NCBI RefSeq assembly: GCF_029784155.1
Contig: NC_073693.1
Location: forward strand, 340,025,248-340,089,247
Reading direction: 5' to 3'
DNA from: Uranotaenia lowii
Taxonomy: Eukaryota; Arthropoda; Insecta; Diptera; Culicidae
DNA length: 64,000 nucleotides
Shown: piece by piece, positions 12,700 through 23,142 of the stretch
How positions within the stretch are numbered: position 1 is the first letter of the stretch
How the letters are laid out: the number at the start of each line of letters is the position of its first letter
Position numbers and translations under genes: made by a program
Notes under the pieces: model-generated
What the model was told of the DNA's origin: nothing
Database searches by the model: none
The model's input: the letters and a program-made list of their open reading frames with translations, nothing else

Positions 12700-13320
12700 A
12701 CCATAGCTCACCTGTCGTCAAAACGTGTTTTGCTGCGTATCCGCGCGCAAGGCGCGCCTAAGGTATACCTCGTCGTGGTGTGCTATCGATATTAATTTTG
12801 CTCCGCCTCAGTCAACATGAAGCCAGCTGCTTGGAAAAAAAGCGACACACACATAAGCCCCGCTTGACATTTTTCTGCTCATGTTGTTGGTATCGTTGAT
12901 GGAAGGCGCGCTAACAGGCAAGTAAATAACCACGAAAAATGGAGCCAATCGCAACACACTGTCCCCTATTCTCGAATGTGTCCCGTGCTGTCGGTCGTGT
13001 GCCATTGGAGAACGTGTGTCTCCACTTTGTGTGTCTGTAGAGTGTCGCCTAGCTGCTTTCTTCAGGCAAGCGAAAAATATGCGGAAAGAGAAGGAGGCGT
13101 ATAAAACTGCATCGCTGTCACGCCTGTGATGAAAATACGAGTGCAGTCGCGTTGTTTATGTTTCTTTCTCTATTTTTGATTTTGATTTTTCAAAAGTAGG
13201 CGATGCGCGTTCGGTGCAGTTTATTTTGGTGAATTTGATAGGTGAAATTACGAAATGTAAACAAACAGTGACTTCTCCGCGAAAAAAAAGTTGTGATTTA
13301 AGCCATCAGCGTGAGTGATA
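12700..13320 (+). promoter_or_regulatory. GC-enriched segment, possible promoter and leader
   Basis: Between the two tRNA-Glu genes base composition becomes markedly less AT-rich, with several CpG runs (CCGCGCGCAAGGCGCGCC at about 12740). A donor-like CATCAGC followed by GTGAGT occurs near 13308-13316. This could be the promoter and noncoding first exon of a host gene running rightward, or simply tRNA cluster flank. No initiator or TATA arrangement is decisive. Confidence 0.2.
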
Positions 13321-13413
13321 AATGTTTCAACTGTTATTTACTAGTAGAATTTCCTAGCAAATCGGTGGCATTAACAAAACAGTGTTTTGGTTAATGGTTC
13401 TGAGCAAAAAAGT

Positions 13414-13485
13414 TTCCCATACCGGGAATCGAACCCGGGCCTTCCGGGTGAGAGCCGGATATCCTAACCACTAGACAATATGGGA
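13414..13485 (-). tRNA. tRNA-Glu (CTC)
   Basis: 72-nt gene on the minus strand, identical to the copy at 12366-12437 over its full length, with anticodon CTC. The bases just upstream (CAAG before TCCCATA) are also shared, so the duplicated block extends slightly past the gene. The two genes point toward each other with about 976 bp between them. Confidence 0.97.
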
Positions 13486-13639
13486 CTTGTTAAAAGATGG
13501 TGGTCATCTTCTGACAAACACGAAGGCAGCTGCTAGAGTTCGAGATGACAATTGGACAAAACCACAGAGAAATGCATATCCAAAAACATAAAAAGCTTAT
13601 GAGTGATAAAATTTAGAACTAAAAGTCATAAAAAATATA

Positions 13640-14550
13640 ACTCGAGACCAAAGAATTCAAAACATCAGTTTTAAAATTTCAAAATCACATTCTCAATTCG
13701 AACAAATTATCAAATTCTTAATTCATAAATCTTAAGAAAAATTTATAAATTTTTCATATTTAAATTCTTAATTCAAAATCTGAAATTCTGATCTCTAAAT
13801 TCTTCAATTCAAAATTCAAAATTCTGGATGTGTACTTCATTCTTCGTTCTAAATTTTGAATTAAAAATCCTAAATTCTAAATTTTGAATTATAAATTATA
13901 AACTTTTATTTCTAAATTTTAAATCTCAAGTTCTGAATTTTAAATTCTAAGTTCAAAATTCTAAATTCAAAATTCAAAATTCTAAATTCTAAATTCTACA
14001 TTCTAAATTCTTAATTCTTAATTCTAAATTCTAAATTCTAAATTCTAAATTCTAAATTCTAAATTCTAAATTCTAAATTCTTAATTCTAAATTCTAAATT
14101 CTAAATTCTAAATTCTAAATTCTAAATTTAAATTCTAAATTCTAAATTCTAAATTCTAAATTCTAAATTCTAAATTCTAAATTCTAAATTCTAAATTCTA
14201 AATTCTAAATTCTAAATTCTAAATTCTAAATTCTAAATTCTAAATTCTAAATTCTAAATTCTAAATTCTAAATTCTAAATTCTAAATTCTAAATTCTAAA
14301 TTCTAAATTCTAAACTCTAAATTCTAAATTCTAAATTCTTAATTCTAAATTCTCAATTCTAAATTCTAAATTCTAAATCTTAATTCTAAATTCTATATCC
14401 TAAATTCTAGATTCTAAATTCTAAATCCTTAGTTCCAAATTTCAAATTTGAAATTCTTAATTCTAAGTTCCAAATTATTAATTCTAAATTCTTAGTTCTT
14501 AATTCAATATTCTTAATTCTTATGTTCAAATTCAAAGTTCAAAATTCTAT
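13640..14550. repeat. AAATTCT heptamer array
   Basis: Tandem 7-bp unit AAATTCT, almost pure from about 13979 to 14340. Increasingly diverged units (AAATTCA, TAATTCT, AAATCCT) lie on both flanks, the usual picture of an array whose edges decay. No coding role. Confidence 0.95.
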
Positions 14551-14574
14551 GCTTTTGCATTTTTATCATTCTTG

Positions 14575-15655
14575 TCACTTTTGTGATTTTTGTAATTTTT
14601 GTGATTTTTGAAGATTTTTTTGATTTTTGTGATTTCTGTTATTTTTGTCATTTTTGTCATTTTTGTCATTTTTGTCATTTTTGTCATTTTTGTCATTTTG
14701 TCATTTTTGTCATTTTTGTCATTTTTGTCATTTTTGTCATTTTTGTCATTTTTGTCATTTTTGTCATTTTTGTCATTTTTGTCATTTTGTCATTTTTGTC
14801 ATTTTTGTCATTGTCATTTTTGTCATTTTGTCATTTTTGTCATTTTTGTCATTTTTGTCATTTTTGTCATTTTTGTCATTTTTGTCATTTTTGTCATTTT
14901 TGTCATTTTTGTCATTTTTGTCATTTTTGTCATTTTTGTCATTTTTGTCATTTTTGTCATTTTTGTCATTTTTGTCATTTTTGTCATTTTTGTCATTTTT
15001 GTCATTTTTGTCATTATTGTCATTTTTGTCATTTTTGTCATATTTGTCATATTTGTCATTTTTGTCATTTTTGTCATTTTTGTCATTTTTGTCATTTTTG
15101 TCATTTTTGTCATTTTTGTCATTTTTGTCATTTTTGTCATTTTTGTCATTTTTGTCATTTTTGTCATTTTTGTCATTTTTGTCATTTTTGTCATTTTTGT
15201 CATTTTTGTCATTTTTGTAATTTTTGTCATTTTGTCATTTTGTCATTTTTGTCATTTTTGTCATTTTTGTCATTTTTGTCATTTTTGTCTTTTTTGTCAT
15301 TTTTGTCATTTTTGTCATTTTTGTCATTTTTGTCATTTTTGTCATTTTTGTCATTTTTGTCATTTTTGTCATTTTTGTCATTTTTGTCATTTTTGTCATT
15401 TTTGTCATTTTTGTCATTTTTGTCATTTTTGTCATTTTTGTCATTTTTGTCATTTTTGTCATTTTTGTCATTTTTGTCATTTTTGTCATTTTTGTCATTT
15501 TTGTCATTTTTGTCATTTTTGTCATTTTTGTCATTTTTGTCATTTTTGTCATTTTTGTTATTTTTGTCATTTTTGTAATTTTTGTCATTTCTTTTTTCAT
15601 TTTTGTCATTTTTATCATTTTTGTCCTCAATGTAGTATTTTTGTCAATTTGGTCA
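14575..15655. repeat. TTTTTGTCA nonamer array
   Basis: More than 100 tandem copies of a 9-bp unit, with a few 7- or 8-bp slippage variants (TTTTGTCA) that shift frame, and single-base variants such as TTATTGTCA. Because 9 is a multiple of 3 and the unit lacks stops, all forward frames stay open (poly CHF, VIF or SFL) and the minus strand reads as poly MTK. These long open frames are artefacts of the repeat. The array starts directly after the AAATTCT array. Confidence 0.97.
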
Positions 15656-16478
15656 TTTCTACCTTGTCCCTCCCTTCTGTTCAATATTTTTGAGTTATGT
15701 ATTTTTTTAATTTTTTGTTTTACCAGTTTTGACCCCCTATTGCTTTTTCTGGTTTCACTAATCCAGTGTCGGCCGAAGTCATCTGCCTTTTTAAAAGATA
15801 TAAACAAACCCCAACTGCTTTCTTTTCATCCACCAGGCTTTGGAAAAAAAAAATGTTCGACTTGCAACTGAGGAGTGAAAGTTTATAAAAAAGGATAGAA
15901 ACGATATCAAATGAACGAAAAAAAAACAACACTAAAATAGAATCGGTAGTGGAGACCACGTGGCTCCGGTTGTGGCTCGATTCTGAAACATATTGTCGGT
16001 CTCGGATGTGCCATTGTCGGTTTTAATAAACGGTTATAAATTCGTGTCACGTGTCAGCTCGGCAGGGGCGCTAACAATAAATATTTATGTGGAAGGTTGA
16101 AACAAAAAGGTGCTTTCTTCCGGAGAAATATGAAAACTAATAAGCGACTTGCAGCACGAAAATGCAGTAGGTGGATTTAAGAGGCGGAACCGGAATTCCT
16201 ATTATGAAATGAGGACTTTCCTTAAATTTTTTTTTCCAGAATCGGGAAAAGACTATTTCCATTCATGGATGGCAAACCTTAAATTGAGAAATCGAACGAT
16301 TTCCAGAAAAAAATCCTCAGCATTCAACCTTCTCATCATCATTATTCGGTAGTTCGAAAAATCTCCCAAAAGCATCCCATAATGAACGGGTTCCCGAAAT
16401 TTTCCCACAGGCTGTTGTGGGGTCTTTCGTCAATCGGAACCATTTGTTAATATTTTTTTTTCATTTTCTTATTTTCAG
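15656..16478. other. No gene recognised
   Basis: Sequence after the arrays without a supported frame. It ends in a T-rich tract and AG (16477-16478) that could be a splice acceptor. Confidence 0.45.
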
Positions 16479-16621
16479 TCACGACCAAGAAGTGCCAACG
16501 TTTGATGTCCAAATTGGGCGCGCATATGAAATTAGGATTACTGATCTCATCGCCGAAAAATAGCGCATGTGCAACTCCAGTCGACAACGAAAAAGAGCAA
16601 GTGCAGATCACAACAATCTAA
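16479..16621 (+). other. Candidate terminal coding exon
   Basis: A strong acceptor (T-rich tract ending TTATTTTCAG) precedes a phase-1 frame: TC completes a codon, then 46 codons run to TAA at 16619-16621. The peptide (TTKKCQRLMSKLGAHMKLGL..., ending EKEQVQITTI) has a plausible composition and the segment is less AT-rich than its flanks. The entry phase matches the candidate exon at 1620-1670, which would give a short Cys-containing N-terminus, but that junction is 15 kb away and unproven. The gene is not recognised. Confidence 0.3.
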
Positions 16622-18957
16622 ACTTAAGCCATTCACAAGCAGCAGGAACAGTTCCCACAGATGAGGTTCCAACAATGATTTTTTTTTTCGTTGTTTGTTG
16701 TCCTCATCAAAACCTGATGTTAGTTTGGTCTGGCCGCGCTTAGACGGTTTAGAGAAATCATTAAAGTAGTAGGAAGGGCGAGGATTTGAAAGGAGCCAAT
16801 CCAAATGGTAAGATCACGCGCAGAAAAAATCCAACGGCCTCGGAAGATGTCCGGAGCTCCCGGATAAGATACGGTCAAGTAACTGGAAGCGAAAAAAAAA
16901 ATCTCAGCAGAAGCCGGGGTCCCGCATATCGGTTGCATGTTATTACCCATTCGAGGTATGATCGATATCCAATCTGTGCCCGAGATGATGGGTCGGGTCT
17001 CTAAACTTGGGTCTTTTCGTGGGATTCGCGTGTGGATTTGATGCGTGAAGGAGGGAAGAAGGCAAGCCTCTCATGAGTTGGGTTGAGTTCCCGGTACGAA
17101 GTTCATAAAGTACCAGGACAGGACTGATTTAACCAGTAGTCCAGAGACAGGTAAGGCTGGTAAAGTAATAATATCGACGAAGACAAAACGGGCACGGCTT
17201 AGTTAAATTGAAGTGAGTCAGCCAACCATCGCCAGTTTAGGTTGATAGACATTTCAAACATTTAAAACAGTGCACACAAAAGCGCTCCAGTTCAGCTTAA
17301 AACCGGCCTGCAAAGCTTCGCCGAAGTGTGAATGTTCGATGTTTGCAACTTTTATGTACATGTCATACACTACTGCAGTGCAAGGAAACTTATGTCTGAA
17401 GTGTTGCCAATTTATATTTTATTTATCAGGGAATTCTTTCCTTTAGCAGCAAGCAATCAAAGCATCTAAATTCAAGATGAGCTTGAGATGCCTTTTAAAA
17501 GGGGTTTTAAAATATTCCATTAGAAGAATTTATCCACCAGGCCGTATCAGGTATCAGAAAAGGGGTAGGCTTAAAAGCGGCACGTTATCAAAACGGGAAA
17601 ATTGTGCCTAGTCCTTTTTATAGATTTCATCAGATACCTGAGAAACCTATAAAAAGGATAAGAAAATAAATTCAATGTATTAAACATGGCATGTAGCCAA
17701 TTCACATGGGGATTCTTATCAAAATATGGCATTAAGCCTAGTCACAAAGGGATTTTAAAGCATTCAATTTTCAACTTCAATGGCTTCTAAAATCTTAATG
17801 CTTACAGATAATCATACCTCTTGTACATCAAAAGTTTTAAGGTTAATGGGACACCAAATTGACGTAGTCAGAAAAATTATTGGTTTAACCAGTTATTTTA
17901 AATTTACAAAAACATGCGATTTCCACCCTACTAAGAAAAAAGGGGTAAGTTGCAACAAACTCTGTAATCAATGAAAAATCAAATGAAAACGTTTGAAAAT
18001 TTATAGTTTTTGATACATTCGTGATGTCATGACGTATAAAGCACCAATTGCAGTAATTTTTGGTTTTGTTCGAATTGAATTTTACATTTTTTCTTTCAAA
18101 AATGTTTTTTAGAAAAGAGTGTTAATCTGCTGCACACATTTAGGGGTAAAAAATACTTCAAAATATTCTATTATCTTAAATCATGTAAACAAATTTTAGG
18201 ATGGATGAAATTTTAATGTTAACAGACGCATAATGCAAAATAATCACATCCCAGCATATGGAAACGCGATTTATGAGATTTAGTTCTGATTTGCATATTG
18301 TTGCATTTTGACCCAGATAGCTAACTGAATTATAACAATATTTATTTTAAAAAATTTGGTAATTGTCCGAGCAATATTTATACACCAACAGTGTTGGTAT
18401 AGAATAATGAAAGCAATATAAAATTTGTAGGTGATATCATTAAGCCAATCCGTCATACTAGGTAAAGTTTTTTGAGGCATCGAAAAATGTAAAAATTTGT
18501 ACATCTATTGCTCGATTTTTTAATTTTTTATGAGAATCAATATCTTTAAAAAACTCTTTCACGATGTTAAAAACTATGTCATCATCAATTTGTTATCATT
18601 TAATGATAACTTTATAACAGTATATTGAAATAAAAATGGAATGAGTGTTGTGGTATACAAATGTTGCATCTAACCCTGCTTTTGCATGATGCCCCGTTTG
18701 ACGGTACTTTAGTTTAATTTCTTAGAATTGGGTTCAATTATAACGTTATAGACAGAGTACAGAAAAGTTTTAAAGCGAACATGAGACAGTTGCATGTAAG
18801 TTGGAGAAGAATCTTTCATAAATGATTTGAGGATTGATTTGTTGATCTAACTTTCTATCCACCTATATAAAAAATTTCATAATCTTTAGATGTTCCTACT
18901 AAAAAGGACATCACTTTTCACCGCTAGGCTGATAAATTAAATCTACAATTTTAACAA
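16622..18957. other. No gene recognised
   Basis: Less AT-rich to about 17250, then AT-rich. Similar GGGATTTTAAA phrases recur near 17500 and 17750, suggesting an old local repeat. No supported coding sequence. Confidence 0.45.
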
Positions 18958-20168
18958 TTATTGCGGTAGTTCTGCCCTATGTACGATCGCCAAACTGTTT
19001 GAGCTGGTTGTATTAGATCGTTTCTTCTCGTATTACAAATTTTATTTCTCTAACAAATAACAAAGATTCATGCCTAAGCGTGCTACGACAACAAACTTGT
19101 TGACGTTTACATCTTTCGTGCAAGACAGCTTTTCCAGAAGATCTCAAACCAACGTAATCTACACCGACCTATCCGTAGCTTTCGACAAGGTAAACCACAA
19201 AATAGCCATAACCAAACTATATCGTATCGGTATTTGCGGCTCTTTATTGGAATGGTTCCATAGCTACCTGGTAGGACGGAAACTTACTTCACGATCAGGT
19301 GAATCATTTTCCAATCAATTCCCTGCATCTTCTGGAGTATCTCAAGGTAGCCACCTAGGACCCATAATATTCCTGATCTACTTCAACGACGTGCTGCTGC
19401 TTCTCGATGGACCTAAACTGGCGTATGCCGACGACTTGAAATTGTGTCAACCCATCAACAGCCCCGAAGATGTCAACATCTTGCAGAGCCAGTTTAACAT
19501 CATCGCTGCCATGTGTGATATCAATGGCCTTCCCTTGAATCGCTACAAATGCACGGTTATTTCGTTTTTACGCAAGCGGTTCCCGCTATCGGCTGATTAT
19601 TTGCTTGGACATGAGGCAGTTGCACGAGTTGAGCATGTGAAAGACCTAGGTGTGATCCTGAACAAACGGCAGGATTTCAAGATCCACACAAACTACATCG
19701 TCGATAAAGCTTCCAGATGCCTGGGTCTTTTATTCCGCATGACAAAAAATTTTAAGGATATTTATTGTCTCAAGAGTCCTCACTGCAGCTTGGTTCGATC
19801 GTCCCTTGAATATGCCTTGGCTGTATGGTTCCCCTACTACCAAAATAGCTCGGAGCGTATTGAGGCCATCCAGAGGCATTTTTTGCGCTTCGCTCTGCGG
19901 AACCTTCCCAGCTACGAAAAAGGTATTGTCGCCGAACTGCTTTCGTCGAGAAACGACTGCCCCGCACTGTTAGAAGCACTCCAACTCAGCGTACAATCTC
20001 GAGGCTTGAAGAATCGTGGTCTTCAGCTCTTTGCTCCTCTCCGACAGAATAGCTACGGAGCTAATATAGCGCTAATTGGTGCAATAAGGACGTTCAACCG
20101 CTTCTCCGATCATTTTGATTTTGACGTTTCGAGGGAATTATCCCGAAGAAGAATCCTTAGTGCTTTAA
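18958..20168 (+). mobile_element. 5'-truncated Jockey/CR1-like LINE
   Basis: A non-LTR retrotransposon fragment that begins inside the reverse transcriptase. The first 110 bases contain a worn LPTIAKLFELVVLDRF block, followed by a continuous frame from 19070. The element is interrupted at 20165-20168 (TTAA) by the palindromic element 20169-22138 and resumes at 22143. With the insert skipped and one TTAA kept, the frame continues ALSIYSKG and stops, probably the original C-terminus. The 3' untranslated part is at about 22165-22230. Confidence 0.75.
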
Positions 20169-20197
20169 CCCTCATCCGCATTAGGGTGTCATTTTGA
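19070..20197 (+). CDS. Reverse transcriptase of a Jockey/CR1-like LINE, C-terminus altered by insertion
   Basis: The protein of about 375 aa covers most of a non-LTR reverse transcriptase. Near residue 34-43 is SVAFDKVNHK, the block with the first catalytic Asp. SGVSQGSHLGPIIF follows at about residue 88-101, and AYADDLKL (about 119-126) carries the paired catalytic Asp. A C-terminal LEYALAVWFPYY block is typical of Jockey and CR1 elements. The endonuclease and gag-like parts are missing, so the start shown is only the first in-frame ATG after truncation. The last ten or so residues come from the palindromic TTAA element inserted at 20169. The frame has no internal stop, so this is a fairly young copy, but it cannot be autonomous. 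Confidence 0.75.
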   Translation: MPKRATTTNLLTFTSFVQDSFSRRSQTNVIYTDLSVAFDKVNHKIAITKLYRIGICGSLLEWFHSYLVGRKLTSRSGESFSNQFPASSGVSQGSHLGPIIFLIYFNDVLLLLDGPKLAYADDLKLCQPINSPEDVNILQSQFNIIAAMCDINGLPLNRYKCTVISFLRKRFPLSADYLLGHEAVARVEHVKDLGVILNKRQDFKIHTNYIVDKASRCLGLLFRMTKNFKDIYCLKSPHCSLVRSSLEYALAVWFPYYQNSSERIEAIQRHFLRFALRNLPSYEKGIVAELLSSRNDCPALLEALQLSVQSRGLKNRGLQLFAPLRQNSYGANIALIGAIRTFNRFSDHFDFDVSRELSRRRILSALTLIRIRVSF

Positions 20198-22138
20198 CAC
20201 CATTGCAAGTTTGAAGGCTTGTAACTTCTTCCAGAAGCTTCAAAATACAAAAATTTCTTCGGGGACCCTAAATGAATTCAAAAGTTCTTCAATATTGCAT
20301 CTTTACTTTTTTTATGGACGAGCCCTGGAAGCCTGGACAAAAAAACTCCCTTTTCCGACTTTTGGTGTCATTTTGACACCACAAAAGTAAAATCTATTTA
20401 AGTCGTTTGAATTATTATGAACTTCATATAAAACTTATATCAATAGAAACCTTGTAATGTCAGTAAAATATGTTTAGAACATTATATACAGCTAAAGTTA
20501 CTAGTTTTCTCGTTATTCAGCATGAAAGAAAAAAATCCGAAAAAACATGCCTCACGAAAACTGCTGTAGTTCATATGTTACACATCCAAAAAAATATTTG
20601 CCTTATGCATATGAAAGCTGAAGTTAATGCCTACATCATGGAGACAAGAAATATTTTTTAAAAATTTTTTTAATGAAATGGTCACAAAAAGTTTAAAAAA
20701 GTGGTCTAAAAACCTACTTTTCATTCGATTGCTAGTAAATACTGTTTGAGCGATGGTAGAGTTTTGAAAAAAATATGACTACAAAATGTATTGAAATTCC
20801 AACATTTTGCTGTCTTTAGATTTTTGATGCAACAAAAATTGAATTAACTGGAATTTTTCAAAGTTCACTACTTTGCGCATTTTTTTTACAAATTGAAATT
20901 TCATCTCTTTTTGTGGTCCACCGTCAGGTTGTACCCGGATTTTCAGTACTTTCACTTTGTTTGGACCAATCAAAAGTATATTCATTGGAAAGCAAATTTA
21001 ATCTACATTCTAGTGAGGTGCTACAATTCACGCTGTGAGATTTCACAAAAATATAAAAATTATAAACGTAAAATCATTCCTGAATTTCTAGAACTACAAG
21101 CACTGCGTCCAGCAAATCGTGTTTGTTTGCTCTCCGAGTAGGTACGGTGGGTGGTGATTCGGGCAGAGAGCGAAGCCGACAGACGAAATAATGATGCGTG
21201 TCGTACGTTTCGCGGTTGGAAATTTTCTATTGACAGTAGTTCTCGTTTGCTAGTCACGACACGTATCATTATTTCGTCTGTCGGCTTCGCTCTCTGCCCG
21301 AATCACCACCCACCGTACCTACTCGGAGAGCAAACAAACACGATTTGCTGGACGCGGTGCTTGTAGTTCTAGAAATTCAGGAATGATTTTACGTTTATAA
21401 TTTTCATATTTTTGTGAAATCTCACAGCGTGAATTGTAGCACCTCACTAGAATGTAGATTAAATGTGCTTTCCAATGAATATACTCTTGATTGGTCCAAA
21501 CAAAGTAAAAGCACCGATAATCTGGGTACAACCTGACAGTGGACCACAAAAACAGATGAAATTTCAATTTGTAAAAAAATCGCGCAAAGTAGTGAACTTT
21601 GAAAAAATCCAGTTAATTCAATTTTTGTTGCATCAAAAATCTAAAGACAGCAAAATGTTGGAATTTTAATACATTTTGTAGTCATATTTTTTTCAAAACT
21701 CTACCATCGCTCAAACAGTATTTACTAGCAATCGAATGAAAAGTAGGTTTTTTAGACCACTTTTTTAAACTTTTTGTGACCATTTCATTAAAAAAAATTT
21801 TAAAAAATATTTCTTGTCTCCATGATGTAGGCATTAACTTCAGCTTTCATATGCATAAGGCAAATATTTTTTTGGACGTGAAACATATGAACTACAGCAG
21901 TTTTCGTGAGGCATGTTTTTTCGGATTTTTTTTCTTTCATGCTGAATATTGAGAAATCTTGTAACTTTAGCTGTATATAATGTTCTAAACATATTTTACT
22001 GACATTACAAGGTTTCTTTTGATGTAAGTTTTGTTTAAATCGGTTTAACATGCCAAAAGTTATAACGATTTGAGCTTATGGTGTCAAATTGACACCACAA
22101 GTGCTGATTAGGGTAATGAAATCTAATGCGGATGAGGG
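20169..22138. mobile_element. Palindromic TTAA-target (piggyBac-like) element, copy 1
   Basis: A 1,970-bp element bounded by TTAA at 20165-20168 and 22139-22142, with ends CCCTCATCCGCATTAG and their inverse. Nearly the whole element is an inverted repeat: each arm is about 1 kb and the arms meet around 21170-21290, where CAGAGAGCGAAGCCGACAGA is mirrored. TTAA duplication with CCC-starting ends fits piggyBac-type transposition. No transposase is encoded; frames within the arms differ between copies and strands. Three short perfect palindromes of the type GGTGTCATTTTGACACC lie at 20185-20201, 20364-20380 and 22080-22096. It sits inside a LINE reverse transcriptase frame. Confidence 0.85.
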
Positions 22139-22142
22139 TTAA

Positions 22143-22814
22143 GTATCTATAGTAAAGGGTAAATTCCGTGTAATTGTAGTTTGTCTTTAATTTTTAACCT
22201 ATCATTTGGATCAATTTGTGATCTGTTGATGAAAATAAACAAACATCAGAATATGAAATGAGAGGAGGCTCAACTCTTCTAAACCATACATTAAGCCATT
22301 CTAAACCTAAAGTGAACTTGTCACATGTGTCAGTCAATAAATATGTGATATTGTGATTTGTGACATGTGATATTAGTATTTATTATACATGCAGATATAA
22401 ACCAAAATATGAGCGCTAATAATCATAGCAGCTTTGCCTACTAGCGACATGGCGCATACGTCGCGACGTTGAAAATCATAACGACGTATAGTGAGTTTCC
22501 AAGGAGACTTGAAGTATGCGGTTGATGGCCTAAGTAAAATCAACAATAAATAACATAAACAAAGTTTATGCACTACATGAAAATCGCCTACTGGACTGAA
22601 AAAAAGAATAACAAGCCTTCGAGTGACAGGAATCTCGCTAGTAAAAAGTGTCGCTAGTAAAACTGTCGCTATTCGGTTTGGTGCTATATACATAATATTG
22701 ACTTCCAACTAGATACAATGAGAAATTTGCAGAGGTCGGCATTAGAACGCTATTCGCAAATTAGTCCGCAACATATTTGTATTTTTTTTTTTTTTATTTA
22801 ACTTTGGGAGAACT
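22143..22814. other. LINE tail, then no gene recognised
   Basis: The first 90 bases are the 3' part of the LINE interrupted at 20168. The rest, up to the CACTA-like element, holds no supported gene. Confidence 0.45.
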
Positions 22815-22816
22815 TA

Positions 22817-22842
22817 CACTCAGAAATGAAAAAAATATAAAA
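22817..22842. repeat. Left terminal inverted repeat of CACTA-like element
   Basis: Twenty-six bases starting CACTCAGAAATG, identical to the reverse complement of 32313-32338. TA precedes it. Confidence 0.9.
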
Positions 22843-22917
22843 TTATTATTTTTCATGTATTTTCAAGCTTCACCGTGCCCACTCACAAAGTTATTTTTCA
22901 GCGTGTAATAATTGAAA

Positions 22918-22936
22918 TATTTCTCGTCGAGAAATA
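22918..22936. promoter_or_regulatory. Left subterminal palindrome
   Basis: TATTTCTCGTCGAGAAATA is a perfect 19-bp palindrome around one central base, 102 bp inside the left end. A related TATTTCTTCTCGAGAAATA lies 125 bp inside the right end. The position suits a binding site for an element-encoded protein, by analogy with subterminal TnpA sites of En/Spm; binding is inferred. Confidence 0.5.
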
Positions 22937-23142
22937 CCTCAGTTATTAAAATTGGCATTTGGAAAATTAACGGTAGTGACATCTGGTGGTCGTTAATAAA
23001 AGTAATTCAAACCGACGGTTACACTTCAATTATTATTATTGCAAAGATAAAGGAAATTTTCGGAAGAAATAAAACATTAAAGACCTCAAATTTTCATTTT
23101 TTTAACAAATGTTTAATCTTAACATAACCAACAATTAAAATT

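Noticed and set aside
14583..15871. Long open frames of several hundred residues on both strands
   Set aside because: They are translations of a stop-free 9-bp tandem repeat and contain nothing else.
22912..23127. Plus-strand open frame at the left end of the CACTA-like element
   Set aside because: It covers the subterminal palindrome and non-coding end, has no family features and opposes the supported genes.
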